This document shows positions 7,370 through 8,643 of a stretch of 8,643 bases of DNA, in pieces; the stretch's first letter is position 1, and each line of letters begins with the position of its first letter. This DNA comes from Melioribacter roseus. Its GTDB lineage: Bacteria; Bacteroidota; Ignavibacteria; Ignavibacteriales; Melioribacteraceae. A model generated the notes under the pieces. It searched no databases, was not told the DNA's origin, and saw only the letters and a list, made by a program, of their open reading frames with translations. The stretch spans positions 1 to 8,643 of the forward strand of contig DYHC01000063.1 in the NCBI GenBank assembly GCA_020724325.1, in the 5' to 3' direction. Both the position numbers and the translations under genes were made by a program.

Positions 7370-8218
7370 ATGAATATTCTTGAAGCAATTATTCTGGGCA
7401 TAATTCAGGGATTAACGGAATTTATTCCTATAAGCAGCACCGGTCATCTTACTGTTGCCGGCAAATTGATGAATTTAATTTCTGATGTTAATCCGGAAAG
7501 GTGGACGGCGTTTATTGCTGTTATTCAACTTGGTACGTTACTTGCTGTAATAATTTATTTCTGGAAAGATCTCTGGCTGATTCTAAGAGATTTTATTTCC
7601 GAAGTTCTAGTAAAAAGGAAAAGTTTTTCTTCCCAAAGTCAAAATTCTCTTATGGGCTGGTATCTTGTTATTGCAACCATTCCTGTAATTATTATAGGAC
7701 TCGGCTTAAAAGAAATGATTGAAGGCGCATTAACAAAAAATCTTTATGTAATTTCTGGAAGTTTAATAATTCTTGCTGTTATTCTGGCATTTGCAGAGAA
7801 GACGGGTAAGTTTAACAGATCCTACGGCGATATAAAATGGTATGACGCATTATTAATTGGAGTAGCACAATCTTTTGCACTCATTCCGGGATCGTCGCGA
7901 TCCGGAACTACAATTACTGCTGCAATTTTTTTGGGTTTCAGCAGAGAAACGGCTGCTCGTTTTTCTTTTTTGATGAGTATTCCCGCTATTGCTGCAAGCG
8001 GCTTGCTTCAGTTTTATATTGCTCTTAATTACATCGATAGTAAAGGACTTATTACATTAATTGTTGCTACAATTATTTCTGGAATCTTTGGCTATTTATC
8101 AATTGAATTTCTGTTAAGGTACTTGAAAAATAAAACGACTTTTATCTTTATCATCTATCGAATTGTTATAGGTGTAATTATTTTAGTAATCGTTTATAAC
8201 GGTATAATTAAACCATAA
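7370..8218 (+). CDS. uppP: Undecaprenyl-diphosphatase UppP (BacA family)
   Basis: Integral inner-membrane phosphatase that turns undecaprenyl diphosphate into undecaprenyl phosphate, the lipid carrier for peptidoglycan and surface glycans. Extra copies confer bacitracin resistance. The 282 residues and about eight hydrophobic segments match BacA/UppP. The first active-site block is [15 protein letters not shown] (13-27): Gln13 and Glu17 form the known (E/Q)xxxE motif, with His26 downstream. The second is PGSSRSGTT (173-181), whose Arg177 corresponds to the catalytic Arg174 of E. coli UppP. A matching segment [20 protein letters not shown] follows. The start at 7370 gives the standard N-terminus ([13 protein letters not shown]) and has a moderate ribosome binding site. 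The stop overlaps the ribosome binding site of the next gene. Carrier recycling fits the neighbouring flippase-like protein, but a direct link is only inference. Confidence 0.96.
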   Translation: MNILEAIILGIIQGLTEFIPISSTGHLTVAGKLMNLISDVNPERWTAFIAVIQLGTLLAVIIYFWKDLWLILRDFISEVLVKRKSFSSQSQNSLMGWYLVIATIPVIIIGLGLKEMIEGALTKNLYVISGSLIILAVILAFAEKTGKFNRSYGDIKWYDALLIGVAQSFALIPGSSRSGTTITAAIFLGFSRETAARFSFLMSIPAIAASGLLQFYIALNYIDSKGLITLIVATIISGIFGYLSIEFLLRYLKNKTTFIFIIYRIVIGVIILVIVYNGIIKP

Positions 8219-8223
8219 GGAGG
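8217..8223 (+). promoter_or_regulatory. Strong ribosome binding site of the cyclophilin gene
   Basis: AAGGAGG is a full Shine-Dalgarno match overlapping the uppP stop codon and ending five bases before the ATG at 8229. It is the strongest ribosome binding site in the window and fixes the start of the last gene. Confidence 0.85.
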
Positions 8224-8228
8224 TAAAA

Positions 8229-8643
8229 ATGCATAGAAAAGTATTGGGGATTATCTTAATAGGATTTATGATTATCTCCTGCTCAAGTAATAAAGAAAGT
8301 GATACTAAAGAAAAAAATCAAACAATTATTGAAAAAGGAGATTCTTTGGATAATCTAATTGAATTGAAGAATAATGAAAAACTAACTGCAACTGTTCAAA
8401 CAAATATCGGAACATTCGAAATAGAATTATATGCACGCGATGTGCCAAGAACAGTTAAGAATTTTGCCGGACTTGCAATAAAAGGTTATTACAACGGAAT
8501 CATCTTTCATAGGGTTATAAAAAATTTTATGATTCAAGGAGGTGACCCAACAGGAACAGGAATGGGCGGTGAAAGTATTTACGGTGCTAAATTTGAAGAT
8601 GAGTTTGTTCCTTCTCTAATGCACGATTCTCCCGGAATTGTTT
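8229..8643 (+). CDS. Lipoprotein cyclophilin-type peptidyl-prolyl isomerase (3' end cut by window)
   Basis: Envelope-tethered proline cis-trans isomerase that helps fold exported proteins. The window holds the first 138 residues; the reading frame is still open at its end. Residues 1-17 are a lipoprotein signal peptide with lipobox IIS-Cys18, followed by Ser-Ser-Asn with no Asp at +2. A charged linker of about 33 residues leads to the cyclophilin domain from about residue 52 ([13 protein letters not shown]). Core catalytic residues are spaced as in human cyclophilin A: FHR with Arg95, Phe100, Met101 and Gln103 in FMIQGGD, then the conserved [11 protein letters not shown] block. The missing C-terminal part should carry NGSQFF-type and later active-site residues. 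It starts ten bases after uppP with a strong ribosome binding site. Without a LolB-like sorting exception it would be a client of the LolA encoded upstream, which is inference. Confidence 0.93.
   Translation, partial: MHRKVLGIILIGFMIISCSSNKESDTKEKNQTIIEKGDSLDNLIELKNNEKLTATVQTNIGTFEIELYARDVPRTVKNFAGLAIKGYYNGIIFHRVIKNFMIQGGDPTGTGMGGESIYGAKFEDEFVPSLMHDSPGIV

Noticed and set aside
7370..7456. Gln13 in place of the first Glu of the E. coli UppP motif
   Set aside because: The family motif is known to be (E/Q)xxxE, so this is normal variation and not a lost active-site residue.
1..8643. Mobile elements, phage genes, CRISPR, toxin-antitoxin or defence system
   Set aside because: No transposase, integrase, repeat array or paired small genes; composition looks even and every gene is a conserved chromosomal type except the barrel-like protein.

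Overview
The window is a plain chromosomal segment from an AT-rich Gram-negative bacterium. All nine genes I can support lie on the + strand and are packed almost end to end. The gene set (a TalC-type transaldolase, a bacterial ComB, an FtsK with a long charged linker, LolA without LolB nearby) and signal peptides ending in Ala-Gln ("YAQ", "FAQ") fit the Bacteroidota/Chlorobi/Ignavibacteria assemblage. I lean towards Ignavibacteria-like, because clear Shine-Dalgarno sequences occur (for example AAGGAGG at 8217-8223), which are uncommon in Bacteroidota proper. This placement is inference from impression, not from a search.

Layout: 1-62 is a short AT-rich leader. 63-2582 holds three soluble metabolic enzymes: a small transaldolase, the T-protein of the glycine cleavage system (gcvT), and a 2-phosphosulfolactate phosphatase-like protein (comB). 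2566-5046 is the septal DNA translocase FtsK. 5051-8643 is an envelope block: periplasmic lipoprotein chaperone LolA, a multi-pass flippase-like membrane protein (PF03706 type), a secreted probable beta-barrel protein of unknown function, undecaprenyl-diphosphatase UppP, and a lipoprotein cyclophilin cut off by the window end.

Gaps between genes run from a 17-base overlap to 10 bases. There is therefore no room for internal terminators, and the whole window could be one transcript or several overlapping ones. No stretch over 300 bases lacks a gene. The common thread of the second half is building and maintaining the envelope: lipoprotein transport to the outer membrane, lipid-carrier recycling, an outer-membrane protein and an envelope-tethered folding enzyme, next to a division protein. 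The first three enzymes have no obvious link to this or to each other.

I found no mobile element, CRISPR array, tRNA or rRNA, and no evidence of a new multi-gene system. The points most worth checking are the role of ComB without its usual partners, the flippase-like gene that has no usable ATG start, and the ftsK-lolA adjacency shared with distant bacteria.
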